This document shows positions 1-10,584 of a stretch of DNA of 64,000 nt, piece by piece. The notes under the pieces were generated by a model. That model made no database searches and was not told the origin of the DNA. It saw nothing but the letters and a program-made list of their open reading frames with translations. The position numbers were made by a program, and so were the translations under genes. The DNA comes from Dromiciops gliroides (lineage: Eukaryota > Chordata > Mammalia > Microbiotheria > Microbiotheriidae), in the NCBI RefSeq assembly GCF_019393635.1, contig NC_057863.1, positions 644,029,306 to 644,093,305 of the forward strand. Reading direction: 5' to 3'. Position 1 is the first letter of the stretch; each line of letters begins with the position of its first letter.

Positions 1-140
1 GTTTTTTTGTTTTTAGGGTGACTTACTTTTGCAATGGTCCAGATGAGAGATAACAAGAGCCTGAACCAGGAGGAAGAACGGAGTATGGCTCCAACACTGA
101 GAAACTGGGTGAGAGCAAGGAGTAGTGGATGTCCTGGACA

Positions 141-142
<2 letters not shown>

Positions 143-179
<37 letters not shown>
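143..179. repeat. (GT)n microsatellite
   Basis: About 18 GT units without interruption. The short open frame across it is a by-product of the repeat. Confidence 0.95.
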
Positions 180-180
<1 letters not shown>

Positions 181-616
181 ATTACATGTGCAATGTCACC
201 ACTGGGTGCCTACCAGACAAGCAGGTGAAGATGTGGGAGACGCACTCAGGAGAAAGATAAGGAGGGGATCGAGAGAGTTTTGTTATTGTTAGTTGGCTGT
301 TCTTCCGTTCTCAAAGAGGAATAAATGACATCACTATGTCGAGTCAAGGTACAGTGTGTCCAACTCTGGCTGATCACACCAATTTGAGCTCTAGCACAGG
401 TTGGGTACAAATATCTGGATGAACATTTGGATTAGAGATGACTTGAAATTTGTGCATCTCACATTTCCTTTGAGCTACAGCAATTCTGCTTTGGTGATAG
501 AGCACAGTGCCTTCTCTGATGTGGGCACTCCATGCTGGGTGGTCCCATGCTAATGTCTTCCATGGCTCCCAATTGATCCCAAAGCTTTTCAGAGAGACCT
601 TGAGAGGGTCTTTTTG

Positions 617-801
617 TACCAAATTTGTTTTATTCTTTACACTTCCTCATTCATCTTTTTTTTTTTTTGGATGAGGCAATTGGGGTTAAGTGACTTGTCC
701 AGGGTCACACAGCTAGTGTCAAGTGTCTGAGGATGGATTTGAACTCAGGTCCTCCTGACTCCAAGGCCAGTGCTCTATCCACTGTGCCACCTAGCTGCCC
801 C
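617..801 (-). mobile_element. short SINE in RTE element A
   Basis: Near full-length, with poly(T) at left (its A tail on the minus strand). The 13 bp AGAGGGTCTTTTT lies at 603-616 and again at 803-815. About 40 bp of non-SINE DNA sits between the left copy and the tail, which suggests a 3' transduction if these are the TSD. Confidence 0.88.
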
Positions 802-912
802 TAGAGGGTCTTTTTATTACTTCTTCTGACCTCCATGCCAGCTTGCCTTGTGTGAGTTCTCTGTAAAATGGTCTTTTAGGTGAACATACTTTTGGCATTT
901 GAAAACATGGTC

Positions 913-1129
913 TGTAGCTGTGTGACCTTGGGCAAGTCACTTAACCCTCATTGCCCTGCAAAAAGAGAAAGAAAGAAAAGAAAGAAAGAAAGAAAAGAAA
1001 GAAAGAAAGAAAGGAGAAGGAAGGAAGGAAGGAAGGAAGGAAGGAAGGAAGGAAGGAAGAAGGAAGGAAGGAAGGAAGGAAGGAAGGAAGGAAGGAAGGA
1101 AGGAAGGAAGAAAAAAGAAAGAAAGAAAG
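913..1129 (+). mobile_element. 5'-truncated short SINE with GAAA/GGAA tail
   Basis: Only the last 45 bp of the SINE body is present, followed by an AAAG tail that turns into GGAA repeats. TSD ACATGGTC at 905-912 and 1130-1137. Confidence 0.85.
960..1129. repeat. (GAAA)n/(GGAA)n microsatellite
   Basis: Purine-only stretch of about 170 bp grown from a SINE A tail. The Lys/Arg/Glu-rich and Phe/Leu/Pro-rich frames over it are artefacts. Confidence 0.93.
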
Positions 1130-2415
1130 ACATGGTCCGCCCATTAGAGAGTTGTGATCTCTGCAGTAGAGTTTGAATGTTTTGCAATTTAGCTTGAAAA
1201 AAGGACGTCAGTGTCTGGCACAGTGTCTTTCCAGGTGATCTTCAGAATCTTCCTAAGACAATCCTAATGCAAGTGATTCAGTTTCTTGGCATGGCCATGG
1301 TGGACTGCCCCAGGTTTCACATAGTACAACCGTTCTGTAGACCTTTAGTTTGGTAGGCAGCCTAATACCTTTTTTCTTCCACACTTTCCTTTGGAGCCTC
1401 CCAAACACTGAGCTAGCTCTGGCAAAGCATGTATCCAACCTCATCAGCTATGTGGACATCCCTGGAAAAATACTGTCAAGGTAAGTGAACTTATCCACAG
1501 CATTCAAAATTTGTTCATTTACTGTAATTGATGCTTCCACGTATGGATGGTGTGGTGCTGGCTGGTGGAAGCACCTGTGGTTTCTTGTGTTAATTGTGAG
1601 GACAAAATTAGTACAAGTAGCAGACAATCATTCCATACTTGGTGGCATCTCAGCCTCAGAGGCTGCATTAAGTGCATGATCATCTGCAAACAAAAACTCA
1701 TGCACCAACTCTCCCTTTACTTTTGTCTTGGCTTGTAGCCTTTTCATTCTTAAATCATTTACCATCAGTGCCATAGCTGACCTTGATGCTGTGTTCATCC
1801 TCACTGAAGGCATTTGATAACATTGCTGAAACACGCTAAAAAAGCAAGGGAGCAAGCACGCAGCCCTGCTTGGCAACTGGAAAAATGGAAGAGTATCGTT
1901 CATTTTCCAGAACCTGGGTAAGCTTGCCATCATGAAATTAATGGAACCTGGCCTCCATTACTCTCACATCCCATCTTCTCCATACAATGACATAGGCTAT
2001 TATATGCCAATGTTTGCTGCAAGGGTGCATCACAAAGTTTCATTGTGTTTAGGTAAACAGAAGACAGTGTTGGTGATGAGAAGGTCATGAGATGCACAAG
2101 TTTTCAGTAGTAAGTGACCGTTTGCTGTTGGTGTTTTTGACTCTATTTCTCCCAAAGACTCCTGCCACATCTGATAGTCCGAGCCTATTCCATCATTAAA
2201 GTCGCCAAGAATTATAAGCTTGCCCTCTTTTGGCACATTGGTGATGAGGGGGCTCCAGGTCTTCATAAAATTTTTCTTTGACCTCTTCAGGTTTGTCAGG
2301 TGGAAGCATAGGCAATAATGAATGATGGTCTCATTTCCTTGAGTGGCAATTGCATCATCGTGAGCCTGTCATTCCTTCCTTTTGGGAGGTATACAAGCAT
2401 GTTGACTACATTAAT

Positions 2416-2559
2416 TGGGGGGGGGTGAGGCAATTGGGGTTAAGTGACTTTCCCAGGATCACACAGATAGTAAGTGTTAGTGTCTGAGGTCAGATTGAAC
2501 TCAGGTCCTCCTGAATCCAGGGGCTGGTGCTCTATTCCACTGCGCCACCCAGCTGCCCC
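2416..2559 (-). mobile_element. short SINE, first of a tandem pair
   Basis: Full-length. It starts with a G run instead of an A/T tail and is separated from the next SINE by one target copy, AACTACTTTAA. Both sit inside the endonuclease region of RTE element A. Confidence 0.88.
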
Positions 2560-2570
2560 AACTACTTTAA

Positions 2571-2716
2571 TTTTTTTTTTTGGTAAGGCAATTGGGGTTA
2601 AGTGACTTGCCAGGGTCACACAGCTAGTAAGTGTTAAGTGTCTGAGACTGGATTTGAACTCAGGTCCTCCTGAATCCAAGGCTGGTGCTCTATCCACTGT
2701 GCCACCCAGCTGCCCC
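2571..2716 (-). mobile_element. short SINE, second of a tandem pair
   Basis: Full-length with a T10 tail. Target copies ACTACTTTA (left) and ACTACCTTA (right) show that both SINEs used the same site. Confidence 0.9.
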
Positions 2717-3090
2717 GACTACCTTATTTTGACCAAAATAATCTGCTCCAGTTTCACAGAACTCTCCTTCACTGAGACCACTCCAGAAAATGTCAGCTTC
2801 AATGTCAGTAAACTGGCATTCATTTGCCAGACTAGTTTCACCCAGGCTGCTAGTGGATGCGATACCTGCTGAGTTCTCTCTCAAGACGAGCTGTTTTGTT
2901 TTTTCAGATCTACTGGATTTGGGGTTGTTGTCCATAAGCATGCACACATTCCATGTGTCAATGGTGAATGGAATCATCTTTGCCATAGTTTTTTACTGAT
3001 AGTACTTGGAGCTGATGATAGAGTGAGAGAGTAAATATAGAAAGAAGAGACAAGTGTCTAGGACAGAGCCCTGTGATAACCTCACTTAGA

Positions 3091-3381
3091 GCAGCTGCAG
3101 GTGGTGTAGTGGATACAGCATTGGGTCCTAAGTTAGGAAGTTGTTGCTGTGGTTCAGTCGTTTCAGTGTTTGAGATGTGCCTGGCTCTTTGTGACTCCAG
3201 TTGGGTTTTCTTGGCAAAGATACTGGAAGGGTTTGCCATTTCCTTCTCTAGCTCATTTTGTAGATGAGGGAACTGAAGCAAACAGACTTAAGTGACTTAC
3301 CCACGGTTACTCAGCTAGGAAGTATCCACATTGGATTTGAACTCAGGTCTTCCTGATTCCAGGCCCAGCATTCTATCCACT
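3091..3381 (-). mobile_element. foldback long SINE (plus-strand head joined to minus-strand body)
   Basis: The first 50 bp are a SINE head in plus orientation (GTAGTGGATACAGC...GTTAGGAAG). A nearly complete long SINE follows on the minus strand from 3141 (GTTCAGTCGTTTC, then CTTGGCAAAGATACTGG, ending TCTATCCACTGG). The two head copies can pair. The same junction recurs at 13612-13903. Confidence 0.72.
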
Positions 3382-3544
3382 GGAAGACTTGATTTCTCAG
3401 AGAGAGAATAGCATTTGAGATGGGCTCTAGTGGATAAACAGGAACTTCAGTAAGTCAGATTTATTTCATTGAGGCATACGCCCCTTTATTCCGAAATTGT
3501 TGATCTATTAGAAAGCTGTCCCTCCATTCTCTGGATCCAAGATT

Positions 3545-3690
3545 AGAGTTGGATGAGATTTTATAAACTATTTAGTCCAACCCTTTCACTTTATAGATAA
3601 AGAAACTGAGGCACAGAGAGGTCAAGGAGGGATTAGAACCCAGGGCTTCTCAACTCAAAGTTCAAGAGCTCCATCCACTACCTCATGGGT
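3545..3690 (-). repeat. MIR-like SINE fragment
   Basis: Diverged: AAAGAAACTGAGGCACAGAGAGG followed by ATTAGAACCCAGG, the usual MIR core on the minus strand. Confidence 0.6.
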
Positions 3691-3699
3691 TTAGCTTTC

Positions 3700-4060
3700 C
3701 ATCCCCTCTCCCTAAAGGAATGTGTTGTTAACAGTCCACTGTCCTGGACAAGACATGCTTGATTTAAGCTCATTCTCAGGGGGAGGGAGGGGGGCACCCA
3801 CCATCCCCTCCCCCTTGTGTCTGCGTTCCCTCCTCATGAAATGTAGAGGGTCAGTCTTTGGGTCCCACTTCTAACTACAGAACACTCTGCAATGCTATGG
3901 TAAGTGGTGGAGCAGCGCCCCCTGGTGGCCTCTCCTACCCCACTTCCTTGAGCTCAATCACCTAGGTCTTTGTTGCTTTCCTGATGTTGATGACTCCTGT
4001 TCTTGGCCCTGATCTCTTGCAATATTCGGAGTTGAGCCTGAGATCTGGGGTGGGGGTGGG
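3700..4060. other. non-repeat stretch
   Basis: No recognisable repeat or coding frame. GC is higher than in the surroundings, and it contains the CTCF-like motif at 3913-3928. Confidence 0.5.
3913..3928 (-). promoter_or_regulatory. CTCF-like binding motif
   Basis: The minus strand reads CCACCAGGGGGCGCTG, which fits all positions of the CTCF core CCA(C/G)(C/T)AG(A/G)(G/T)GGC(A/G)(C/G). It lies outside any repeat I recognise. Occupancy cannot be judged from sequence. Confidence 0.65.
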
Positions 4061-4061
4061 C

Positions 4062-4122
4062 GTCAATCAATCAATCAGTCAGTACAAATTAAGTGCCTAC
4101 TATATGCCAGGCACTGTGAAAC
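4062..4122 (+). repeat. old LINE-type 3' fragment (TATGCCAGGCACTGTG motif)
   Basis: TCAATCAATCAATCAG followed by AAGTGCCTACTATATGCCAGG. Related fragments recur at 8918-8990, 9183-9270, 12598-12700, 19818-19940, 22293-22335, 23690-23760, 35090-35160, 35960-36055, 57490-57540, 58738-58790 and 60690-60740. L2/L3 group; subfamily not assigned. Confidence 0.55.
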
Positions 4123-4142
4123 CATCAAAAAGCTTACCTTCT

Positions 4143-4232
4143 GGGGACAGCTAGGTGGCGAAGTGGATAAGCACTGGCCCTGGAGTCAGGAGGACCTGAG
4201 TTCAAATCTGGATTCAGACACTTCCGGACTGC
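4143..4232 (+). mobile_element. short SINE, 3' truncated
   Basis: Head and middle only. It breaks after CAGACACTTCCGG, so the GACCCTGGGCAAG block is missing. Confidence 0.8.
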
Positions 4233-4439
4233 ACTCTATTTTGATCTCAGCTGCCTCAAAAGAGTTGAATACAAGGTCATCTGGGAGAGAGAGTGCTAGC
4301 AGTTGGGGAGAGGGGGATGGACCACTGGAAAGTCTAGCACAGGCTCATCCTTCACTCCTCTTCCTTCGGCCAGTGTAGGTGAAGCGACCTGAAAGAGTAC
4401 TGTGTGGCAGCTCCTGAATGGAGAATCCCATAGATTTAT

Positions 4440-4710
4440 GTTTGAATGTCCACTCTGTGGCCAGCGCTCTGCTCTGCCCCACCTCCCACATTCCCATCCA
4501 GCCCAGACTTCCCTCACCTCTGCTCCCCCGATGCTCCCTCCGTGGCTTCTTCTCCAACCCGTGCCAAATTCCCTTTTATTCTAAACTTCTTCCTATATCT
4601 TCTTGTGCCCATGGGAGCCTGGCTTTCTTTGGGAATTTCTATATTCCTCTCCTAGGAAAGCCCTTTGCAAACATGAAAATGCTAGAGAAATGCTAACTTA
4701 TATGGGTCAT
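4440..4710 (+). repeat. C/T-rich L2-like remnant
   Basis: Pyrimidine-rich text resembling the 3' part of L2 (CTTCTCCAACCCGTGCC, then TCTTCCTATATCTTCTTG). Weakly supported. The overlapping 60-90 codon frames have no coding character. Confidence 0.35.
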
Positions 4711-4989
4711 TATTAAGTCTCTCCTCATCTCTTGGTGTCACAGAACAACAAGATTGTTCTGTGAGAAACCATAAGGCAAGGACACTCATTGCCATTTCTG
4801 CCTTTGCCTGCCCAGCTCTCCTGTGGGGGGACCTCTGGGCTGGTTCAGTGATGGAGCAGGGTCATGAATCTGGTCATATGCATTTGACCTCAGTGGTGCC
4901 TACAGTTTACCTTAGGGCATGATGCTGGGGCCCAGGCTTGGTTATGCTGTTTCCTGAGATCAGAGCTCCATCTCCCACCTCCATTCCTT

Positions 4990-5290
4990 TGTATAGGCTG
5001 TCTCCTACCCCTAAAATGTATTCCTTCCTTCCCTTTGCTTCTTAGAATCCCTAACTTTTTTCTAAGCCTTTTCTCATCTTCCCAGGGTTCAGTCTCTCTG
5101 TCTCTGTCTCTGTCTCTCCCTTGGCCCCCCGACCCTGACCCCAGGTAATCTGGTATCCATTGCTTTGTGTATATTTTCTATCCCCCAGGAAGATGTAACC
5201 TTGTTGAGGGCAGGCAGTATATCATTTTTGTCTTTGCACTCCATGGCAGCATAGTGCCTTATGAATGCCTAATGAATGTTTAGCTGAATC
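4990..5290 (+). repeat. L2 LINE 3' end
   Basis: Ends with TTGAGGGCAGGCAGTATATC, GCATAGTGCCTTATGAATGCC and AATGAATGTTTAG, the L2 3'-terminal text. A (TCTCTG)n run lies at 5094-5117. Confidence 0.55.
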
Positions 5291-5647
5291 TGAGACCAAC
5301 TCAGGCCTGGAAAGAGACAGAAGATTTGAGATTGCTATAGACTTTTTGTGATGTGACTTATTTAATCAGCTGCTTTTGGAAGCGATCCCTCTCTCTCTCC
5401 CTCCCCTGCCCTTTCCCACCACCACTATGCCTTTGTATCTAGCAGCTATGCAGAAGGAGACAGTCCAACCTATAGTCAGAGAGTCAGTTCAAGTGAGTTG
5501 AAGGCCCAGTTGAGAGAATAAAGGACATACTTCAGCCCTACATAGATTCAGAGATAAACTTATTCTAACCTGGAAGCAACATCTAGGAGCCATGACCCCT
5601 GACAGCAGAGAAGTGAGCCAGCTCTGGCACTTGAGAGTTGATCTACA

Positions 5648-5878
5648 GATTTTAGACCTGGAGTCAGGAAGACTTCTCTTCCTGAGTTCAAATCTGCCCT
5701 CAGACACTTACCAGCTATATGACCCTAGACAAGTCACTGAAAGCAGTTTGCCCCAGTTTCCTCATCTGTAAATGAGCTGGATAAGGAAATGGCAAACCAT
5801 TCCAGTATCTCTGCCAAGAAAACCCCCAATGGGGTTGTGAAGAATCCAACCAATACTGAAAAATGACTGAACAACAAT
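5648..5878 (+). mobile_element. long SINE
   Basis: Head partly lost. The body runs from CCTGGAGTCAGGAAGAC through CTCATCTGTAAATGAGC to TGACTGAACAACAA. Diverged from the other copies. Confidence 0.82.
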
Positions 5879-5944
5879 GTCCTAATGCCAGTCCCAGCAC
5901 TCTATCCACTGTACCATCTTGCAGGCTATTGTAATGCATCTATA

Positions 5945-6065
5945 TCCATCCACCCACCCATCTATCTATCTATCCATCTATCATTTATCTATCATCTATC
6001 TATATACATAGATGTAGAGATATAGGTATGTATATATACATATACACATACAGTATGTATGTTGT
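5945..6065. repeat. (ATCT)n and (TATACA)n simple repeats
   Basis: Impure tetranucleotide run followed by AT-rich alternating sequence. Confidence 0.8.
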
Positions 6066-6106
6066 ATATACGTGTATAAATACAACATGCATATTTATAT
6101 GAGAGA

Positions 6107-6172
6107 TAGTTGCTACCTCTGGCACATACTGTGTGACCCTGGGTAAGTCATTCACCCCTCAGTGCTTTAAGA
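6107..6172 (+). repeat. MIR or SINE fragment
   Basis: CTGTGTGACCCTGGGTAAGTC with short flanks only. Confidence 0.45.
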
Positions 6173-6302
6173 CCACCAGCTGGGGAAAAGGTACCAACTG
6201 GCACGGGCAGAAGAACTTTCCTCACTCAGGAGTTCCCTATGCTGATGAAATTGCAGGTCCAGTCCCTAGACTTTTTCCTCTTACACTTTCCAGAATGCTT
6301 TT

Positions 6303-6469
6303 TAATTTTTTAATTTTTTAAAAATTTTTTTTGGTGAGGCAATTGGGGTTAAGTGACTTGCCCAGGGTCATACAGCTAGTAAGTGTCAATGTTCTGAGGC
6401 TGGATTTGAACTCAGGTACTCCTGACTCCAGGGCCGGTGCTCTTATCCATTGCGCCACCTAGCTGCCCC
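6303..6469 (-). mobile_element. short SINE
   Basis: Full-length. TSD TTTCCAGAATG(C/T)TTT at 6288-6302 and 6472-6486. Confidence 0.93.
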
Positions 6470-7035
6470 AATTTCCAGAATGTTTTAAGTGTCAGACAAG
6501 AACAAGAAAAGCAGGCCTGGGAGAGGAGTTGCCAGGTCCTTTGGACACTAAGGTAGTTTGGGTAAGGTCATTTAATAAGGAATTGCAGGGAAGCCAAGGA
6601 AAGCCGCTTTGCCTGAGGGAAGGCAGTGTAGACAGTGAGCACACAGCTATAGGTCACTCAGCTGGATGTCCCACCCCTTCCTTGGGTCCTGAGGCCACAG
6701 CTGGTGATGGGGACCATGGAATCTCCAATCCACACATCCTATAGACTCATCCCACTTCAAGTTTCACCTGGTGACAAGCCAGAAGACAGATACTTTCCCC
6801 AGAGTTGGGGAGGATGGAAAACACCAGTCACCCAGAAGGAGTCAGTGGGAGGCATTTGGGGCTGGCCAGGAAGTTCCATCATCCCCCTTTGATGTCTGAG
6901 CCTTGGAAGGTTTCAGGGGTGATCCTCAGCCTGTGGAGACGCCCGAGGCAAAGTGAGGCCTACAGAGTCAGGTGGGGCATTGGGGTTTCCGACTTTGCCA
7001 GGGGTGGTGGATAGTAGCTCAAAAGTCAATGCCCA

Positions 7036-7196
7036 GGGTAGCTAGGTGGCACAGTGGATAGAGCACCAGCCCTGAAGTCAGGAGGACCTGAGTTCAAATT
7101 CAGCCTCAGACACTTAAGGCTTACTAGCTGTGTGACCCTAGGCAAGTCATTTAAACCCAATTGCCTCACCAAAAAAAAAAAAAAAAATTAAAAAAA
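7036..7196 (+). mobile_element. short SINE
   Basis: Full-length with an A17 tail broken by ATTA. TSD AAGTCAATGCCCA on both sides. Confidence 0.95.
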
Positions 7197-7489
7197 AAAG
7201 TCAATGCCCAAAGCCTTCCTTTGGTATCTGATTAAGTGAAAGCACATTTAATTCACAGGGAGCGCTCTTTATAGGTTAGCGCCATAGAGGTAATGCATGT
7301 AAGGAACCCCACTGAAAGAGATTAAGATAATAATGGAATGAGGGCATGAGTGAAGCGCAGTCAATCAATTATGAATTACTGTGGCAATCTATTTATACCC
7401 TGGTTAGAACCTGGGCAAAGCACTAAAGGATAGGCTGAAACTCGAAGCTTGCATTGCCATCTGGTGGCAGATCCTGAGATTGCACTCTG

Positions 7490-7654
7490 CTTGGGTTTTT
7501 GTTGTTTTGGTTTGTTTTGGTGAGGCAATTGGGGTTAAGTGACTTGCCTAGGGTCACACACCTAGTAAGTGTTAAGTGTCTGAGGCCAGATTTGGACTCA
7601 GGTCCTCCTGAATCCAGGGCCAGTGCTCTATCCACTGCGCCACCTAACTGCCCC
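7490..7654 (-). mobile_element. short SINE
   Basis: Full-length, with a GTTTT-rich tail at left. 17 bp TSD CCTGAGATTGCACTCTG at 7473-7489 and 7655-7671. Confidence 0.96.
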
Positions 7655-7749
7655 CCTGAGATTGCACTCTGAATATCTAGACCCCAGGAGGTCCAAAGTG
7701 CCCTCGGAAGGTGATGGTTTCTGTGGAAAGGACTCCATCTCTAAGACTA

Positions 7750-7850
7750 GGATTAATAACCTTGGTGGGCCTCAGTTTCCTCATCTGTAAATGGAGGAAG
7801 CAGGACTAGATGACATCTGTAACTCCTTCCACTCCTTTCAAATTGTTTTT
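7750..7850 (+). repeat. MIR fragment
   Basis: GGGCCTCAGTTTCCTCATCTG then GACTAGATGACATCTGTAAC. Confidence 0.6.
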
Positions 7851-7939
7851 ACATTTAAAATTAATTTTAGATTTTAATTTATTTATTATTTTAAATTTAT
7901 TTATAATGTATAAATAACTAATTATTGTTTGGACATACT

Positions 7940-8045
7940 TGCTTGTGAGCTGTGAGCTCCTGGAGAAGAGAGATTTTCTCCTTTTTTGTATCCTTAGTGT
8001 TTAGCACAGAGCCCGGCAGCAGATGCTTAGAAATGCTTGATTTCT
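7940..8045 (+). repeat. L2 LINE 3' end
   Basis: GAGCTCCTGGAGAAGAGAG, then TTAGTGTTTAGCACAGAGCCC. Confidence 0.55.
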
Positions 8046-8059
8046 AACAGCAATTTAAT

Positions 8060-8530
8060 TAGCTCTCCCCAATTCAATCGCTCCACCCTCCAATCGACTC
8101 TCCCTTCATCAGTCACTTTCCTATACTTGACAACAGCTACAATGCATCCATCTTAAAGTGTGGCCCAGAACAGAACCCTGTGCTCCGTATGAGGTCGGAT
8201 GAGGGCAGAGGAGAGTGGAACAATCACCTCCCTATTCCTGGAAGCTTTGCCTCCTTTAATGCAGCCTAAGATAGTGTTCACTTTCCTGGCTGCCTCATCG
8301 GAGCTGACTCACACAGAATTTGACGCCCAATCTTCCTCTCTGCCCTCCCCAGCGTTGTTCAAACTGCAGTCTCTCCATTCCTCCACCATCTTGTAATTGG
8401 GAGGTTGAGTTTTGGTTCCCAAGAGTAAGGTTGACATTTACCCCTTTTGAATTTCATCTTCTCAGTGCCCCATGTCATCTGTATCTCCCTGCTCTGTGTC
8501 ATCAACAGATTTGATGAGCATGCTAGCTGT
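8060..8530 (+). repeat. unassigned ancient interspersed repeat
   Basis: Text such as AATGCAGCCTAAGATAGTG and TTTGAATTTCATCTTCTCAG recurs in mammalian genomes in my recollection (CR1/L3-like). No gene is supported; two short frames over it look accidental. Confidence 0.35.
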
Positions 8531-8583
8531 GCCTTTATTCAAGTCAACTCAAGTCAAGTCACTAAGTATTTATTAAGAACTAT

Positions 8584-8726
8584 GGGGGGAGGGAGGGCTA
8601 GGTGGAGCAGTGGATAAAGCACTAGCCCTGGATTCAGGAGAACTTGAGTTTAAATCTGGCCTCAGACATTTAACACTTACTAGCTGTGTGACCCTAGGCA
8701 AGTCACTTAACCCTCATTCCCCTGGA

Positions 8727-8782
<56 letters not shown>

Positions 8783-8914
8783 AAAGAAAGAAAGAAGAAG
8801 AAAGAAAGAAAGAAAAGAAAGGAAGGAAAGGAAGGAAGGAAGGAAGGAAGGAAGGAAGGAAGGAAGGAGGAAGGAAGGAAGGAAGGAAGGAAGGAAGGAA
8901 GGAAGGAAGGAAGG
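8584..8914 (+). mobile_element. short SINE with expanded GAAA/GGAA tail
   Basis: Full-length SINE whose tail expanded to about 190 bp of GAAA then GGAA units (8727-8914). Probable TSD AAGAACTA / AGGAACTA. The 128-codon frame here is SINE plus microsatellite, not a gene. Confidence 0.9.
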
Positions 8915-9067
8915 AACTAACCATTTGCTAAGCCCCTACTCTGTGTCAGGCACTGTGCTAAGCTTTGGAGATACAAAAAAAAATAAAATAAAATAAAAAA
9001 CAAAACCCAACAACAACAAAAAAAAACAAAGGCAAAACCTGTCCTATTATCAAGGAGCTCATAGTTA

Positions 9068-9183
9068 GAAGGAAGGAAGGAAGGAAAGAAGGAAGGAAGG
9101 AAGGAAAGAAGGGAAGGAGGAAGAAAGGAAGGAGAGGAAGGAAAGAAGGGAAGGAGGAAGGAAGGAAGGGAAGGAGGAAGGAA
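9068..9183. repeat. (GGAA)n/(GGAAGGGA)n microsatellite
   Basis: A second purine tract 150 bp after the previous one, inside an old LINE-type fragment. Confidence 0.9.
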
Positions 9184-9440
9184 GTTGATGTTTATTAAGC
9201 CCCTATTGTATACCAGACACTGCGCTAGGCACTTTATAAATTTTATTTCACTTGATAATAAGGAAGCAGTTATGTACCAACAAATCCAGGTGGGATAAAT
9301 GGGAGCTAGTCTCAGAGGGAAAGCACTCAATTTAAGGAGGCCTGGGAAAGGCAGTATTTGAGCTGAGGCTTGAAGGATGCTGGGAAGCCAGGAGCAAGTG
9401 GTGAGGAGGTAGAGAACTCCAGAAAATTAGACAGTTCAGG
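9183..9440 (+). repeat. old LINE-type interspersed repeat
   Basis: TTTATTAAGCCCCTATTGTATACC, then further 3' GAGCTGAGGCTTGAAGGATG. The second motif is the downstream part of the same old family seen at 42090-42890. Confidence 0.5.
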
Positions 9441-9589
9441 GTCTAGCATTCTAGATTCATGCACCCTCCACTACAGGCTTCCTGCCTCACTGAGACTGAA
9501 GCATGAACAGTCCTTTGAATCTAACCATCCAACCAGCCCTGAATCCTTCTTTCTCTCGCTCTCTATCTTCTCCAGAAGAATAGTTTTTT

Positions 9590-9799
9590 CTTGTTCAATG
9601 ACCGCATTTGGTGTTTTCTCAGCAAAGATCCTAGAGAGGGCTTGGCCATTTCCTTCTCCAGCTTATTTTACAGATGAGGAAACTGAGGCCAACAGGGTGA
9701 AGTGACTTGCCCAGGGTCACACAACTAGGAAGTGTCCAAGGGCCGATTTGAACTTGGGAAAGAAGAGTGTTCCTGATTCTGGGTCCAGCATGTCATCCA
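9590..9799 (-). mobile_element. long SINE
   Basis: TTGTTCAATGACCGCATTTGG, TTCCTTCTCCAGC and ACAGATGAGGAAACTGAGG in order, ending near a degraded head. Diverged, no clear TSD. Confidence 0.78.
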
Positions 9800-9870
9800 T
9801 GGTTCTTCCTAAAAGCAGGACATTTGCTCTTCTCCCATTTTATGGTACCTCTCCTGCTTTCCAGTCTTTT

Positions 9871-10030
9871 TGTTGTTGTTGTTTTTGTTTTTTTTGCAGG
9901 GCAATGGGGGTCAAGTGACTTGCCCAGGGTCACACAGCCAGCAAGTGTCAAGTGTCTGAGGCCAGACAAGAACTCAGGTACTCCGGAATCCAGGGCTGGT
10001 GCTTTATCCACTGCACCGCCTAGCCGCCCC
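9871..10030 (-). mobile_element. short SINE
   Basis: Full-length, GTT-rich tail. TSD TTTCCAGTCTTTT at 9858-9870; right copy TTTCCACAGTCTTTT. Confidence 0.93.
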
Positions 10031-10143
10031 CTTTCCACAGTCTTTTAAATATCACTTACAGAATCTCAGTAATCAGATCTTCCAGTTCGTTTGGCACCCA
10101 AAGATGTACAATAGTGTGTAAATTAGTTAGGATAAAGCTAAAG

Positions 10144-10305
10144 GGGGGGGGCAGCTAGGTAGCGCAGTGGATAAAGCACCGGCCCTGGATTCAGGAGTAC
10201 CTGAGTTCAAATCCTGCCTCAGACACTTGGCACTTACTAGCTGTGTTACCCTGGGCAAGTCACTTGACCCCCATTGCCCTACAAAAAAAAAAATTATAAA
10301 AAAAA
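10144..10305 (+). mobile_element. short SINE inserted at the head of a long SINE
   Basis: Full-length. TSD AAAGCTAAA(A)G on both sides. It abuts the 5' part of the long SINE that follows. Confidence 0.92.
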
Positions 10306-10313
10306 AAGCTAAA

Positions 10314-10552
10314 AGGGGGAGTGCATAGAGCACTGGGCCAGGAGTCAGGAAGACTCATCTTCCTGAGTTCAAATCTGGCATCAGACACTTACTAGCTGTG
10401 TGACCCTGGACAAGTCACTTCACCCTATTTACCTTAGTTTCCTCATCTGTAAAATGAGCTGGAGAAGGAAATGGCAAACCACTCCAGAATCTTTGCCAAG
10501 AAAACCCCAAATAGGGTCAATGAAGAGTCAGACACAACTGAACAAATTTACA
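10314..10552 (+). mobile_element. long SINE
   Basis: GCATAGAGCACTGGGCC through TCATCTGTAAAATGAGCTGG to AGAGTCAGACACAACTGAAC. The 3' end resembles the tail of RTE/BovB-mobilised SINEs, an inference from memory. Confidence 0.88.
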
Positions 10553-10584
10553 GCCTCTTACAAATCTTTAAAAAACATTAATGT

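Larger units (their letters stand above)
281..2995 (-). mobile_element. RTE-type LINE, minus strand, decayed and SINE-interrupted (element A)
   Basis: Read on the minus strand from right to left. 2986-2720 encodes the start of an APE-type endonuclease (TWNVCMLMDNNPKSSR, then a Ser-x-Gly segment). 2400-2030 gives the endonuclease middle with ILGDFNDGIGSDYQ. 1930-1628 gives the reverse transcriptase with the catalytic LFADD box. 1444-1253 gives the RT C-terminus (ASSVFGRLQRKVW, IRLPTKLKVYR). 622-374 plus the last 100 bp are the C-terminus and 3' UTR, ending in an AACAATAAC-like tail. Endonuclease and RT palm are joined near 1980-2030 with the intervening part missing. Frames are broken many times, so this is dead. 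SINEs split it at 617-801, 913-1129, 2416-2559 and 2571-2716. The RTE clade is my reading of the motifs; the family name is unchecked. Confidence 0.85.

Noticed and set aside
880..1187. Long Lys/Arg/Glu-rich and Phe/Ser/Pro-rich open frames
   Set aside because: They read through GAAA/GGAA microsatellites on both strands. The same applies to 8610-9330, 14549-14806, 18886-19245 and 44272-44779.
6529..7014. Overlapping 60-70 codon frames in a repeat-free interval
   Set aside because: Three frames are open at once with no coding bias or recognisable motif.
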